Assembly: GCA_000507305.1 (NCBI GenBank)
Contig: DF240705.1
Location: 40,592-104,591 of the forward strand
Origin: Breviolum minutum Mf 1.05b.01
Taxonomy: Eukaryota > Sar > Dinophyceae > Suessiales > Symbiodiniaceae
Direction: 5' to 3'
Length of the DNA stretch: 64,000 nt
Part shown: in pieces, positions 10,861 through 20,444 of the stretch
How positions within the stretch are numbered: the stretch's first letter is position 1
How the letters are laid out: each line of letters begins with the position of its first letter
The notes under the pieces: model-generated
Database searches by the model: none
Seen by the model: only the letters and a program-made list of their open reading frames with translations
Told to the model about the DNA's origin: nothing
Position numbers and translations under genes: made by a program

Positions 10861-12583
10861 GGGAGCTGGAAAGGGTAAGAGTAAAAATTCTGAGCTCGAC
10901 CCCTTAAAGCTTCGGTTGGAAGCTGGCATTTTCGTTTGTGGTACCAATACTGCGTTGCCTCAGTTGGAAATTTCACAGGTTGGGGCAACAGCTAACGGTA
11001 TAGTACTTTGTACGGCTAGCATGGCATCCCCGTACTTGAAAGCCAATCGCCAGCTTTCCACAGGTGGCCTTGCACTCGTTGTTCTTTCTTCAGGTGAGGC
11101 ACTTCCCAATACTAACCTCATCTCTGAACGGGTTAGGATTCCAGTCTTATGCACTTTGAACTCGGAGCCATTGTTAGTGGAGGGTCACTTGTTTCAGTTG
11201 GGGGCAATGCCAGTTCGTCGCCATGTGCAAGATGATCGCTTTCAATTGGTTAGCATCTCATCCACTGTTACCAAAATGACAGTGTATCGTGATCAGATTG
11301 ATGTCCCATGGGATGAATTCATCCAACATCCCCTTCGTCACATCTTTGGTAAAGTTCCCATCCTGAGAGCGTGCCTTGACACCGAGTGTGGGGGCCATTG
11401 CGAAAATTGGCACAGCACCGAGATGTGTGATATCAGAGAGCCAGTGCTAGAGGTGTGGGGTCGCCAGTGGATGCAGACATCATTTCAACCTTCGTCCCCA
11501 GATAAGGCCCAGATTTTTGCCGTAAACTTGAGAGTGCCACAGGCAATCCAGTTGCAGATTCAAGCCTATTCGGGCTATGCAGGGGTTTTCGCAGAGCCAA
11601 AGTCGATTGACGGACGTGGGCCAAGTGATCAATTCCAAATCATTTGGATGCCGCGATCAGACATTCCAGAGTTGGTCTTGATCAAGCAAACCCAACCTGC
11701 AGTGTGCGGTCTAGCACGGGTTGGCAATCGTTTTGGTTTGAGGTGCAAGGTTGAACATGCAGCATCGTTACACCAAGCACTTAAGCCAGGATCTGCATTT
11801 TTGCCATCAGGACGTAAGCAGCAATATCTAGTAGGACCGGTACCATACGGTACTATCAAAGATAGTCTTGGCAAAGCGTTAGTTGAGTCGGGTTGGATTG
11901 CACGGCCGGTTCAAGCTGTTCCTGCATCAAAGAACGTAGATGGAGTCATGTGGAAGGTGCAATCAGTCGAGCCACCTCCAATGAATGTTCTGCAACTTGC
12001 ACACGGCGAGGTCCTAATCTCTAGACTTGACGATCATCAGGTTGTGACTTCGCAGACATCGGTGGTTGTGGGGGCTGAAAAGACGGTCCAGTTGTGCTCC
12101 CATAATGCCATGAGTGACCCTTTGCAATTGAATGACCCGTGGCAGCAAAGCCGACCTGCCGTTGCAATTCCTGTGGTTGGGGGTTCAAGAGGACATGATG
12201 ACCCATTGATTGCTTTGGAGACTCGGGTCATTGAAACGGTGCTATCTAAGCTTCCTCCCAAGCCGGAATCAATGGAGGTGGATCACAGTGAAAATACCAG
12301 GATTACTTTGATTGAGCAAAGGGTGCAAGAGCTATCAGATGGACAACATCATTTGCATGCTATGATCCAAGAGCAAGGGTCCACACATGGTGGTCAATTG
12401 CATGAGTTGCGTAATCAAGCCAATCGTTTGGAAGTTGCAGTTGGAGACCAATCCACGCAATTGGGTCTCTTCCAAAACCAATTTCGTGCTCAGCTTGAAC
12501 AACAGCAAGGGCAGTTGGACTCCTTGTTCCAACAACAGATGAGTCGGATTGAAGATATCCTCAAGCGGCAAAGGCATGAATGA
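10850..12583 (+). CDS. LINE ORF1b: gag-like protein with Cys/His cluster and coiled coil
   Basis: ATG 10850 overlaps the ORF1a stop (TAA 10858-10860) by 11 bases, in a different frame, so translation is probably coupled to ORF1a. The 577-codon protein has a basic N-terminus (KTKGAGKGKSKN), a long globular part of unknown fold, and a C-x4-C-x3-C-x3-H cluster at about 11381-11415 (CLDTECGGHCENWH) that resembles a zinc knuckle. Its last ~110 residues are Gln/Glu/Leu-rich with clear heptads, a likely multimerising coiled coil. LINE ORF1 proteins typically bind RNA and form oligomers; that role is inferred here from position and architecture. Confidence 0.6.
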   Translation: MKTKGAGKGKSKNSELDPLKLRLEAGIFVCGTNTALPQLEISQVGATANGIVLCTASMASPYLKANRQLSTGGLALVVLSSGEALPNTNLISERVRIPVLCTLNSEPLLVEGHLFQLGAMPVRRHVQDDRFQLVSISSTVTKMTVYRDQIDVPWDEFIQHPLRHIFGKVPILRACLDTECGGHCENWHSTEMCDIREPVLEVWGRQWMQTSFQPSSPDKAQIFAVNLRVPQAIQLQIQAYSGYAGVFAEPKSIDGRGPSDQFQIIWMPRSDIPELVLIKQTQPAVCGLARVGNRFGLRCKVEHAASLHQALKPGSAFLPSGRKQQYLVGPVPYGTIKDSLGKALVESGWIARPVQAVPASKNVDGVMWKVQSVEPPPMNVLQLAHGEVLISRLDDHQVVTSQTSVVVGAEKTVQLCSHNAMSDPLQLNDPWQQSRPAVAIPVVGGSRGHDDPLIALETRVIETVLSKLPPKPESMEVDHSENTRITLIEQRVQELSDGQHHLHAMIQEQGSTHGGQLHELRNQANRLEVAVGDQSTQLGLFQNQFRAQLEQQQGQLDSLFQQQMSRIEDILKRQRHE

Positions 12584-12625
12584 GGAAGCCTAGTCATTGC
12601 TCCCCCTTGTAGCGATGATTGGGTA

Positions 12626-15600
12626 ATGTTCCAACAAGGGTTCTTTCAGGTAGTTTTGTGGTATAGTTGCTTTGTGCAGTTTTGTCTCCGCTTTTTCTCA
12701 GTCACGGTTGGTACTCAACTACTTTGGTTGTGTTGGTGGTTTGTGCGTTTTGCCTGTTTTATAGGTGATGCCATCCGACAGGGCGCATCCAAATCGTCTC
12801 AGAGGCGTTTTCATTCCTATCATTGTAATATGGGATTACAGTGCAAAGGATGGAAAATTTGGATGGTTTTGATTTTGCTGTTTCGTGTTGGGGAGGCGGC
12901 CAACCCAGGGCCAAAATCCCATAGGGCAGAAACATGGAGTTTTGGGACGTTTAATCCGTCTGGATTGACTTCAAAATATGATCAAGTCTCACATTTGCCA
13001 GGCCAGGTGTGGGTTGCATCCGAAACACATCTCACGAAGCATGGGGTGGATAAATTCAAACAGGGAATAAGTTCGCTTGGGTCCCAATATAAATATGTCA
13101 TCCCAGGTAGTCCATGCCAACAGCGCAGTGCTACTGACGTTGGAATTTTTTCAGGAGTTTTGATGATGTCCAAATTTCCGGCCAGACCATTGCCTCATGA
13201 TTTCCCACCCAATTTGTACGAGTCTAGCAGACTGCAAGTGGCTGGTGTTTGTTTGGGCTCGGTTTGGGTCCAGGTTGGAATGATGTATGGGGTGCCTGGG
13301 GGGAGTAAACATGAACAGCCGCTTTATCAATCTGAGTGCTTGCTTGAAACTTTAATTGATCGAGTGGCATGTCAAATTGTTGGCCCCCGCATCATTTGCG
13401 GGGATTTTAACTTTGAGCCTCATGAAATGGAACAGTGCCAAAGGCTCCTTAGTCTAGGATTTAGGGAGATTCAAGATGTAGCGGCCTGTAAGCTAGGACA
13501 TTCACCAGTTCCCACCGGGAAAGGAGATCGTCGCATTGACCATATCTGGCTATCCCCTGAGCTCCAAGAAGCTTTGGTGTCTTTAACGGTAGATGATGCA
13601 GCGTGGTCAGATCATGCCAGTATCTTAGGTGAATTTGCTTTAGGTGGCTCGTCGTATACATATGATCACTGGCACATGCCCAAGTCTTTTCCATGGCCAG
13701 AGACACCGTTTCCTTGCACGGTAGGTTTTGATTCTCATATTGATCCATCAGTCGCATATGCTTCCATGTGGTATCAGCTTGAGACAGATGCTTCTCGATA
13801 TCTTTCTTTGACAGGGGTTTCTTTTATACAAAATCAGTTTGGACGTGGCCAGACCCTCACAACTCAGACACGCCCTTATTGTCTTTCACCATGCAAGCTT
13901 GGAAGGCAAGGTGATGATCATCCCAATTTTACAGGGTTGTCGTTGCAGCATTGTCGTTGGTTTCGTCAGTTGCGGAGGCTTCAAGCTTTAGCTCGCAGTC
14001 TGGCCAAAAATGGGAGTGCACATTCCCAATTTGAGCAGCGATGCAATCTATGGTGTGCCATAAAAAATGCAAAAGGGTTTGGAGGTGGGTTTGCTTTCTG
14101 GTGGACTAGAAGTAACCTCACACCAGTCTTTCAGGGGGTTTTTCCATATTTGATTCCATCAGCTGAGGTAGTGCATGAAATGTATCAGTCTTTTCGTCAA
14201 CACCTTCGTGATTTTGAAGCAAACTTGATGAAACATAGGGTGCATAATGCAAGAAAACGCCGAAGTGCTAATCTCCAGCATGTCTTTCATGACTGCCAAG
14301 AAGATAGGCCTAGCCTAGTTGATGCATTGATCACCTCTCGTCAAGCAGTTATTGCTGAGGTTCATTCAGAAGACTTTTCCATTGTTTTTGAGGACCCCAT
14401 TGATTTTCGCCCTGCTCTTCCATTGGTATGTGAAGGGCGTGCACTTGAGGTCATTCATGTAGAAGCCGATCAGATTTGGGTTGAAGACGTCACTAACTTG
14501 TGTGCAGGTCAAGTGATTCGTCAAGATCATGCCATTGTCACTGATCGTGCTATCCTTCATGAATTTGAAACAATTTGGAAAACACGCTGGCAAAAATTTG
14601 AACACTTATCCCCTTCGCAGTGGACTCAAATTGTTGGCTTTCTCCAAAGGGTAATGTTTCCTGTAAACTGGGCCTTTTCAGAATGGACCCCTCAGCTTGT
14701 CCAAAAGTTAGTTCGTGCCAAAAAGCGTAGATCTGCAGTTGGCTCGGATGGGGTCAGCCGTGATGATGTGATCAAATTGCCAACACAAGGCTATCAGGCC
14801 ATCAGTGACATGTACAAGACAGTTGAAAACACTCATAAGTGGCCCCAACAGTTGACTGTTGGGTTTGTCTCATCGCTGGACAAGGGCAAAGGGTCAGAGT
14901 CGGTGGATGCCTTTAGGCCAATCACCATATTTCCATTCCTTTATCGTGTATGGAGCTCCAGGAGGGCAAGAGAAGCATTGGGGTTTATCAAGTCCATACT
15001 GCCGAGTTGCATTCGTGGTGGAATCCCGTTTCAACAAGCAAAATCAGTTTGGTATGAGGTGTCGCAGTTGGTGGAGAAAGCTCACTTTGAGCAAACTTCC
15101 TTGCAAGGCCTAGTATTGGATATAAGACGTGCGTTCAACGCACTTCCCCGAAATCCTTTGTGGGAGATTCTAGCTGCAATGCATTTTCCTCCAGACTTAT
15201 TGGCCACTTGGGCTTCGTTCGCAGCTGCTCAAACACGAAGATTCAAAGTCAGGCGAAGTGTAGGTGACCCTATCCAAAGCTGTGTTGGCCTGCCAGAGGG
15301 CTGCGGTTTATCAGTGCTAGGTATGGTCCTTTATGACTTTGCATTTGAATTGTGGCTCCAAGAAACTTGCTCGTTACCGAAACAGCTTTTTGTGTATGTA
15401 GATGATTGGCAGGTAATCTTCTATGACCCACAGCATTTAGAGCAAATCCTTCACTGCGTTAAATGTTTTGTTTCCATGCTGGACCTTGAACTTGACCTTC
15501 AAAAGTCCTTCACATGGTCAGCACACACCAATGATCGTGGTGAAATGAAAGATTCAGAAGTTTCGGTCGTTTTGGCAGCAAGAGACCTAGGTGCTCATCA

Positions 15601-16048
15601 AAATTTTAGTAAAAGACAGGGTAACAAAGTGCTTGTATCAAGAATCCGATCTATGGCTCCTACATGGAAACAACTAGCTCGTAGCCTTGCACCATATAAA
15701 GCCAAATTGTTAGCTTTGTTGCAGATGGCCTGGACTAGAAGTTTGTATGCAGTGTCCATAACACCCTTAGGGCTTTTGCATTTCGATGGACTTCGTACAA
15801 ATGCAAGTCGAGGGTTGAAAGTGTCAAAAATTGGAGCCAACCCAGCGTTGCACTTGTCAACTAATGGGGTCGTGTATGATCCGGAGGGCTGGACAATCGT
15901 TAGAACAGTTAGGGAAGCTAGAGAGGTTGGGGATTGTGAGCAACTTCATCGTATGCTAGCATTGTTAGCTGCTGGTGTCCCTATTCCAGCGAATGGTCCA
16001 AGTATGATTCTAGCCAAAAGACTCCAACCGTTTGGGGTGGGTTGTTGA
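12626..16048 (+). CDS. LINE ORF2, first part: AP endonuclease and reverse transcriptase
   Basis: ATG 12626 lies 42 bases after the ORF1b stop. The N-terminal ~90 residues hold hydrophobic segments and end in GEAANPGP (NPGP at 12902-12913). The endonuclease follows with FNPSGL, SETHL, GDFN, RIDHIW (13532-13549) and SDHA (13607-13618), all expected catalytic positions. Reverse transcriptase shows AFRPI, LVLDIRRAF, LPEGCG and YVDD (15395-15406). The frame stops at 16048, but removing one G from GGGG (16034-16037) joins it to the RNase H frame, so this is one ORF2 of about 1,715 residues. It would nick target DNA and copy the transcript by target-primed reverse transcription. Confidence 0.9.
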   Translation: MFQQGFFQVVLWYSCFVQFCLRFFSVTVGTQLLWLCWWFVRFACFIGDAIRQGASKSSQRRFHSYHCNMGLQCKGWKIWMVLILLFRVGEAANPGPKSHRAETWSFGTFNPSGLTSKYDQVSHLPGQVWVASETHLTKHGVDKFKQGISSLGSQYKYVIPGSPCQQRSATDVGIFSGVLMMSKFPARPLPHDFPPNLYESSRLQVAGVCLGSVWVQVGMMYGVPGGSKHEQPLYQSECLLETLIDRVACQIVGPRIICGDFNFEPHEMEQCQRLLSLGFREIQDVAACKLGHSPVPTGKGDRRIDHIWLSPELQEALVSLTVDDAAWSDHASILGEFALGGSSYTYDHWHMPKSFPWPETPFPCTVGFDSHIDPSVAYASMWYQLETDASRYLSLTGVSFIQNQFGRGQTLTTQTRPYCLSPCKLGRQGDDHPNFTGLSLQHCRWFRQLRRLQALARSLAKNGSAHSQFEQRCNLWCAIKNAKGFGGGFAFWWTRSNLTPVFQGVFPYLIPSAEVVHEMYQSFRQHLRDFEANLMKHRVHNARKRRSANLQHVFHDCQEDRPSLVDALITSRQAVIAEVHSEDFSIVFEDPIDFRPALPLVCEGRALEVIHVEADQIWVEDVTNLCAGQVIRQDHAIVTDRAILHEFETIWKTRWQKFEHLSPSQWTQIVGFLQRVMFPVNWAFSEWTPQLVQKLVRAKKRRSAVGSDGVSRDDVIKLPTQGYQAISDMYKTVENTHKWPQQLTVGFVSSLDKGKGSESVDAFRPITIFPFLYRVWSSRRAREALGFIKSILPSCIRGGIPFQQAKSVWYEVSQLVEKAHFEQTSLQGLVLDIRRAFNALPRNPLWEILAAMHFPPDLLATWASFAAAQTRRFKVRRSVGDPIQSCVGLPEGCGLSVLGMVLYDFAFELWLQETCSLPKQLFVYVDDWQVIFYDPQHLEQILHCVKCFVSMLDLELDLQKSFTWSAHTNDRGEMKDSEVSVVLAARDLGAHQNFSKRQGNKVLVSRIRSMAPTWKQLARSLAPYKAKLLALLQMAWTRSLYAVSITPLGLLHFDGLRTNASRGLKVSKIGANPALHLSTNGVVYDPEGWTIVRTVREAREVGDCEQLHRMLALLAAGVPIPANGPSMILAKRLQPFGVGC
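12902..12913 (+). other. NPGP motif after hydrophobic helix, 2A-like position
   Basis: The reading ILLFRVGEAANPGP places NPGP right after a hydrophobic run and right before the endonuclease. 2A-type ribosome-skipping motifs end in NPGP but normally have D-x-E before it; here the corresponding residues are G, E, A, A. Confidence 0.4.
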
Positions 16049-17765
16049 TTCTCAGGGGTTTTTCACAGATGACATTGGAACATTCGACCCCCTTAAAGTG
16101 TCATGGGATGAATTTATGCTGCGTGTTCGGCGATCATGGCCTACTACCCTTGCTTCCATTGTTGCTCATAGATCTAGCTTTGATGGGCTCTCACTAGCAG
16201 ACATTGATGAAGTTCGGTTGGCGTTGCAAGTTTTTGGGGAGTCTGACCAGGTGTACCTCAGATGTGCATTAGATGGAACGTTGTTTGCTGATACCCATAA
16301 AACTAAAGAGCAAAGGGGTCATGGGTCCAAATGCCAAATATGTGGGGCCAGTGATGGTTTTAGGCACCAAATGTGGGAATGTCCAGCGTTTGCACAGGAG
16401 AGGGCTGATTTTCCATGGGCATCTTTTCTAGATAGGCTCCCAGGGTGTTTTACTAATCATGGGTGGCAAATCCAACCTCCAATTTGGTGTGTTTTTCTGC
16501 GTAAGTTGCAAGCCATCCCACCCCCTTTGATATTTAAGTGGCCCGCAACTGTCGGTTTTGCCTGTTTGGATTTGTTCACAGACGGCACATGTTTGTTTCC
16601 AAAGGAGCCCAAACTCCGATTTGCAGCATGGGCAGTCACCTGGGCTTCAGCTGGCACCAATAGTCTTGACCATTGCGTCCTTTCAGCAGGACATCTAAGT
16701 GGAGTCCATCAATCCAGTTACCGTGCCGAGCTTGTTGCATTGCTTGTAGCTCTAAGAATTTCACTTGAAAGCAAAACAAAAGTGCGTATTTGGTGTGACT
16801 GTCAATCAGTGGTCAACAAGTTTCGTTTTTTGCAATCTGGTGGGTGTGTGCTGAACAATCAGGCACATAGTGATTTGTGGGCAGATGTCAGTCGATGTTT
16901 GCAACTTATACCGGAGGGAAACGTTTTGGTTGGTAAGGTGGTCTCACATGGGTCACAACAAGCGGCTCTAACAGACTTGGAATCATGGGTCTTTTGGCAC
17001 AATCAACTTGCAGATTCAGCAGCAGCTTCATACAATGTCAAACGGACGTCTGGTTTTTGGCAGACATGGGGTCAGTTGGTGCGAGAACTTTTTCTCTTAC
17101 GGGCGATTCAGTCGGACATCTGCAGACTCATTGTTCGCATTGGCTTGAAGAGACGGGGTTTTTCGGGCAGTAAACAATCGGCTTCAGTGGTCAGTAACGA
17201 TGTTGAAACCGGAGGTCCAGACTCTCGGGTTGAGAGTACTGGCATTGCAGTACAACATTGGACTTTTACAGCAGCATTGGTGAGACATTGTTTGCGTTGC
17301 AACTTGGAACCGATTCTGGAATGGTGGACTCGCGTGGGGTTAGCTGGGTTCAACAAATTTCGGCTCGTTTGGATTTCTGGGTTGCAGCTTTACATTGATT
17401 TTTGTTACACCATGAATACTGCTGGTCCGCTCATGATACGTGGTAAGTGGCAGGATCCTGGAGTGATTGGCTTTCGACCTCACGCCGTCACGTTGCCTCG
17501 ACGAGTCAAGTGTTTTGTGACGATGTGGAAGGCCTTCTTGAAGGCGAACAATCTTCAAGTCGCTGCCAAATTGCTCAGGCCCCACTCATCAGGCATTGCC
17601 TATTGGTGTCAGTGCTACCGTTTGCCATGGAGTCCAAAAAGGATGAAATGCATTGATGACATTATTTTGGGTATTCACAAGAGACAGGTTGTGAAACCCG
17701 AGCATTTAGGGAGCGTTTCCCTTTTTCCTGTTCCTGAAGGGAATTTTTTGCAGCTCGATAGCTAG
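16032..17765 (+). CDS. LINE ORF2, second part: zinc knuckle and RNase H
   Basis: Continues ORF2 after the single-base shift at 16034-16037; the frame has no ATG of its own there. A C-x2-C...H-x4-C finger (CQICGASDGFRHQMWEC, about 16336-16386) precedes an RNase H domain. The four acidic positions are in FTDGT (Asp 16581), YRAEL (Glu about 16730), WCDCQ (about 16795) and the late LAD motif after WHNQ (about 17000). RNase H would remove RNA from the cDNA hybrid. About 250 further residues to TAG 17763-17765 match nothing I know. Confidence 0.82.
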   Translation: MGWVVDSQGFFTDDIGTFDPLKVSWDEFMLRVRRSWPTTLASIVAHRSSFDGLSLADIDEVRLALQVFGESDQVYLRCALDGTLFADTHKTKEQRGHGSKCQICGASDGFRHQMWECPAFAQERADFPWASFLDRLPGCFTNHGWQIQPPIWCVFLRKLQAIPPPLIFKWPATVGFACLDLFTDGTCLFPKEPKLRFAAWAVTWASAGTNSLDHCVLSAGHLSGVHQSSYRAELVALLVALRISLESKTKVRIWCDCQSVVNKFRFLQSGGCVLNNQAHSDLWADVSRCLQLIPEGNVLVGKVVSHGSQQAALTDLESWVFWHNQLADSAAASYNVKRTSGFWQTWGQLVRELFLLRAIQSDICRLIVRIGLKRRGFSGSKQSASVVSNDVETGGPDSRVESTGIAVQHWTFTAALVRHCLRCNLEPILEWWTRVGLAGFNKFRLVWISGLQLYIDFCYTMNTAGPLMIRGKWQDPGVIGFRPHAVTLPRRVKCFVTMWKAFLKANNLQVAAKLLRPHSSGIAYWCQCYRLPWSPKRMKCIDDIILGIHKRQVVKPEHLGSVSLFPVPEGNFLQLDS

Positions 17766-17839
17766 ATGAATCACAGCTGTCGTTAAGCAGCATGCTCGTT
17801 ATACTAGCATGGATGCGGTCCGCAAAAGTTGGCAAAAGT
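17766..17839 (+). other. LINE 3' untranslated tail
   Basis: 74 bases from the ORF2 stop to the target duplication, ending in two copies of GCAAAAGTTG. No poly(A) tract. Confidence 0.6.
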
Positions 17840-17932
17840 TGGTTTCAAATATTTTTGATTTTCACCCCGAACCTTGGGGAAGATGAACCCGTTTTGACTA
17901 ATATTATTCAAAGGGGTTGAAACCACCAACTG
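17840..17932. repeat. Right piece of the M1 MITE split by the LINE
   Basis: Resumes with TGGTTTCAAATATTTTTG and carries TTTTCACCCC, TTGGGGAAGATGA and TTTTGACTAATATT to GAAACCACCAACTGG. Confidence 0.85.
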
Positions 17933-18455
17933 GTCCAGGTTTTTTTTGTGAATTTTCTCCATGAGGACAAGTTCTGTTGTACCTGAAGCTGCTTCTCCAC
18001 TAATACAGTCGCCGGGTGGCCCGAATTTTTGGAAGACTCGATCCCTGGAGATCGCTATGGGGGAGGAAATGGTTTCTGAAAGTTGGATGCATTTCTGTTT
18101 TGTGTTTCTTTGCAATATTCAGGCAATTTTGAAGGTAAAAAGTCACCCACTGTTTCAAAGGAAAATCTTCTGAACCAAACCTTCTAATATGACTTTCGTG
18201 GTATCCAGCCGTTCATTTTCCAGGAACCATAATCCCTTATAGATGGCTTTATAAATTTAGGTTTCCAGAAGTTATTTCACACATCCCCAAAATGTGCTGG
18301 TTTTAACCGGGTTGTTTCTGCGGGGGGAACTGAGGTCATCCATGGTCACCATGTCTCACTGTGGATACTGAGGCCCGCAATGTCGTTGGTGGCACCGGCG
18401 CATGGATTTCAATCGTTGGAAGCCTTAAAAGAACTCGGCCGGGGAAGTGTGGCTT

Positions 18456-18687
18456 GATACTGTTGGAAGAAAAATCCCAAGGCCAACCACCTCAAATGTA
18501 GAAAACCCCATGTAAATACTGGGGCATAAACTACCAACCTCAGCTGGTTACCCCCCACGCAGGTTAACATAACCCCCGAAAAATGGTGGTTGGAAGACTA
18601 CTTTCCTATTGGCAAGGTAATTTTTTAGGGGCAAACTGTTAAACTTCCGGAGAGTACTTCGCCGGATTTCTGGTTGCCATCAACTGG
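18456..18687. repeat. M4 repeat interrupted by another MITE
   Basis: Left part (TACTGTTGGAAGAA.., CCCATGTAAATACTGGGGCATAAAC, CAGCTGGT) and right part (GCCGGATTTCTGGTTGCCATCAACTGG) match the intact copy at 7838-7968. They are separated by about 110 bases of a different palindromic repeat. Confidence 0.65.
18549..18658. repeat. M2-like MITE nested in an M4 repeat
   Basis: Has AGGTTAACATAACCCCCGAAA at the left, TTAGGGGCAAACTGTTAAAC at the right and an internal GGTTGGAAGACTACTTTCCT, as in the M2 family. Confidence 0.55.
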
Positions 18688-18830
18688 CTATCCGGGATCC
18701 AAAAACAAACGAGAATCCATTTTTCGAGTTCGTACCTCAGATTTGGTTGGGGGGGTGAAGGTTGGTGTTGATATAACACGTAAAACCTATCCCTACAAAT
18801 GTCTATCCTACATGCAAAAAAACACATCTC

Positions 18831-18942
18831 CTGGGTGGTGGCAACTCAAAGATTTTTGGAATTTTCACCCCGAACCTTTGGGAAGATTTGGCCATTTTGA
18901 CGAGCATTATTTTTCAACTGGGTTGGTTCAACCACCAACTAG
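18831..18942. repeat. M1 MITE copy flanked by ~40-bp direct repeats
   Basis: CTGGGTGGTGGCAACTCAAA to AACCACCAACTAG. Bases 18794-18830 and 18943-18982 on either side both read CTACAAATGTCTATCCTA..ATGCAAAAAA..CATCTC with small differences. Confidence 0.7.
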
Positions 18943-19893
18943 CTACAAATGTCTATCCTATAGATGCAAAAAAGAACGCATCTCACTTAGGTGAAACTAA
19001 AAGCCAGTTCGCAGCTGAAAATAGGCAGTTCCTGGCCCCAAAATCAAGCCGATTTCATGCAGTTTCCACCCTCCAAAGCCACATGGGTTTTTTACATGGG
19101 GGGATTTTCAGGGAACCCCCACGGTAAGTCTATACCTTAAGGGGAGCAACATGTTTTTTTTGAAGAATGCAAGGTTTTGAATCCAAAGAATCCGAACAGT
19201 AGGGATTGAGAGGAATAAAATCTTAAGGAACTCGATCTATAATGGCTGGTGTCTCATCCCCAAATGCACATGACGACAGGGTTATATAGGGTTATACCCA
19301 AGCATTTCCCATATGAAAAATTGCTTCACCCTGTAACCCCAGTAACCTGTGAAGCTAACGATCTTGAAAAACTCCCAAGTCTTACACATGAAATTTAGTT
19401 GTCAAAAGGTCGACCTTGCCATTTTTTGTAAATGTCATCTTGCGAATCTTGGTACCATCATAAGAGTATGTGACTATGTCAGAGTTTTCGATAAAACTAA
19501 ATGGATAAATGGATTTTTGACATACTGTACTGTACATTACCTGGATTCCTTTGTGTTTGATAGTGGAATATTAGCATGAATTCTTTCAAATCATCACCGC
19601 GGGGGTACTCCCCCGAAAACTAACATGTACATCATGTACCCTGAAAATCAATGGTTGGAAGATGTATTTACTGTACTAGTTAGTTTTCAGGAGTGTATCG
19701 GTAGTGAATACCTGTCCCAAGGCGTGCGACGCTGGGTGCCACCGAATCTCGAAAGATCTCCTTCCAACCCGTTAATCGGTGCGGCGGCCCAAAAACGGAG
19801 AGCTAAACAGCCAAAGTTTCTGAAAATAGGCAAACTCCCAAAAAGGAAGCGATCGTCTTCCAACCATCCATTTTCAGAAGCTATGTATGTACA

Positions 19894-19994
19894 CCGCCGA
19901 AATTTAACATAGCCCCTGAAAATTGATGATTGGAAGACTAGTTTCCTTTTGGGAATGCCTATTTTTAGGGGCTATGTTAAATTTCTGGGGTGTA
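19894..19994. repeat. M2-like palindromic MITE
   Basis: AAATTTAACATAGCCCCTG at the left and AGGGGCTATGTTAAATTTC at the right are near-perfect inverted repeats. The interior is GGAAGACTAGTTTCCTTTTGGG. Confidence 0.7.
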
Positions 19995-20444
19995 AGTTTC
20001 AGGGAGGGTATTTTTTGAAGTCTCTTAAGGACGTTGCCAATGTCCTGCTTATTTCAGGTTTCTCCATGCTGGGGTTTTATAAAGATCATTTTTACAAAGG
20101 GAGCCCTATGCACCTTCACTATCGAATGTGAACCAGTGTTTAGGCAGGGCCGAAACAATATCCTATTTCAGCGTTCTTGCAGGTTGGGGTTAGATACATA
20201 GATGTTAATCACAGTTGATCCAAAGCTAATGTCCTGTCGGAGCAGGATTTGGTAATTCTTGGGCTTCTCTTTGCTTTCTCAGAATTTTTTGTTTGTTTGT
20301 TGCATGTTGATGTTTTTTTTCTTTTTTGGCCCTTCCATTTTTTGGGTACTTACTTTTTATTGTGTCCAAAAATGGTAAAGTACATGAAGAAATGAAAGAC
20401 TCTTCCTGGAGAAGTGATGCTGGATTTCCTTGCATATAGACTAT

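Larger units (their letters stand above)
8068..17839 (+). mobile_element. Non-LTR retrotransposon with DNMT-like and Ulp1-like domains
   Basis: A 9.77-kb element bounded by a 14-bp duplication of MITE sequence. It has a short 5' leader starting with spliced-leader-like TCTTGGCTCAGG (8070-8081) and three coding units. ORF1a (methyltransferase-like plus C48-like) and ORF1b (Cys/His cluster, coiled coil) are followed by ORF2 (AP endonuclease, reverse transcriptase, zinc knuckle, RNase H). The 3' end is about 70 bp with a repeated GCAAAAGTTG and no poly(A). EN-RT-RNase H order and a target duplication define an AP-endonuclease LINE; the clade cannot be fixed by eye. Only two lesions are seen, single extra bases in T6 (8233-8238) and G4 (16034-16037), so the copy is young or the lesions are sequencing errors. 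Confidence 0.88.

Noticed and set aside
12902-12913. Calling NPGP a functional 2A peptide
   Set aside because: The D-x-E residues needed by known 2A motifs are absent; kept only as a hypothesis.
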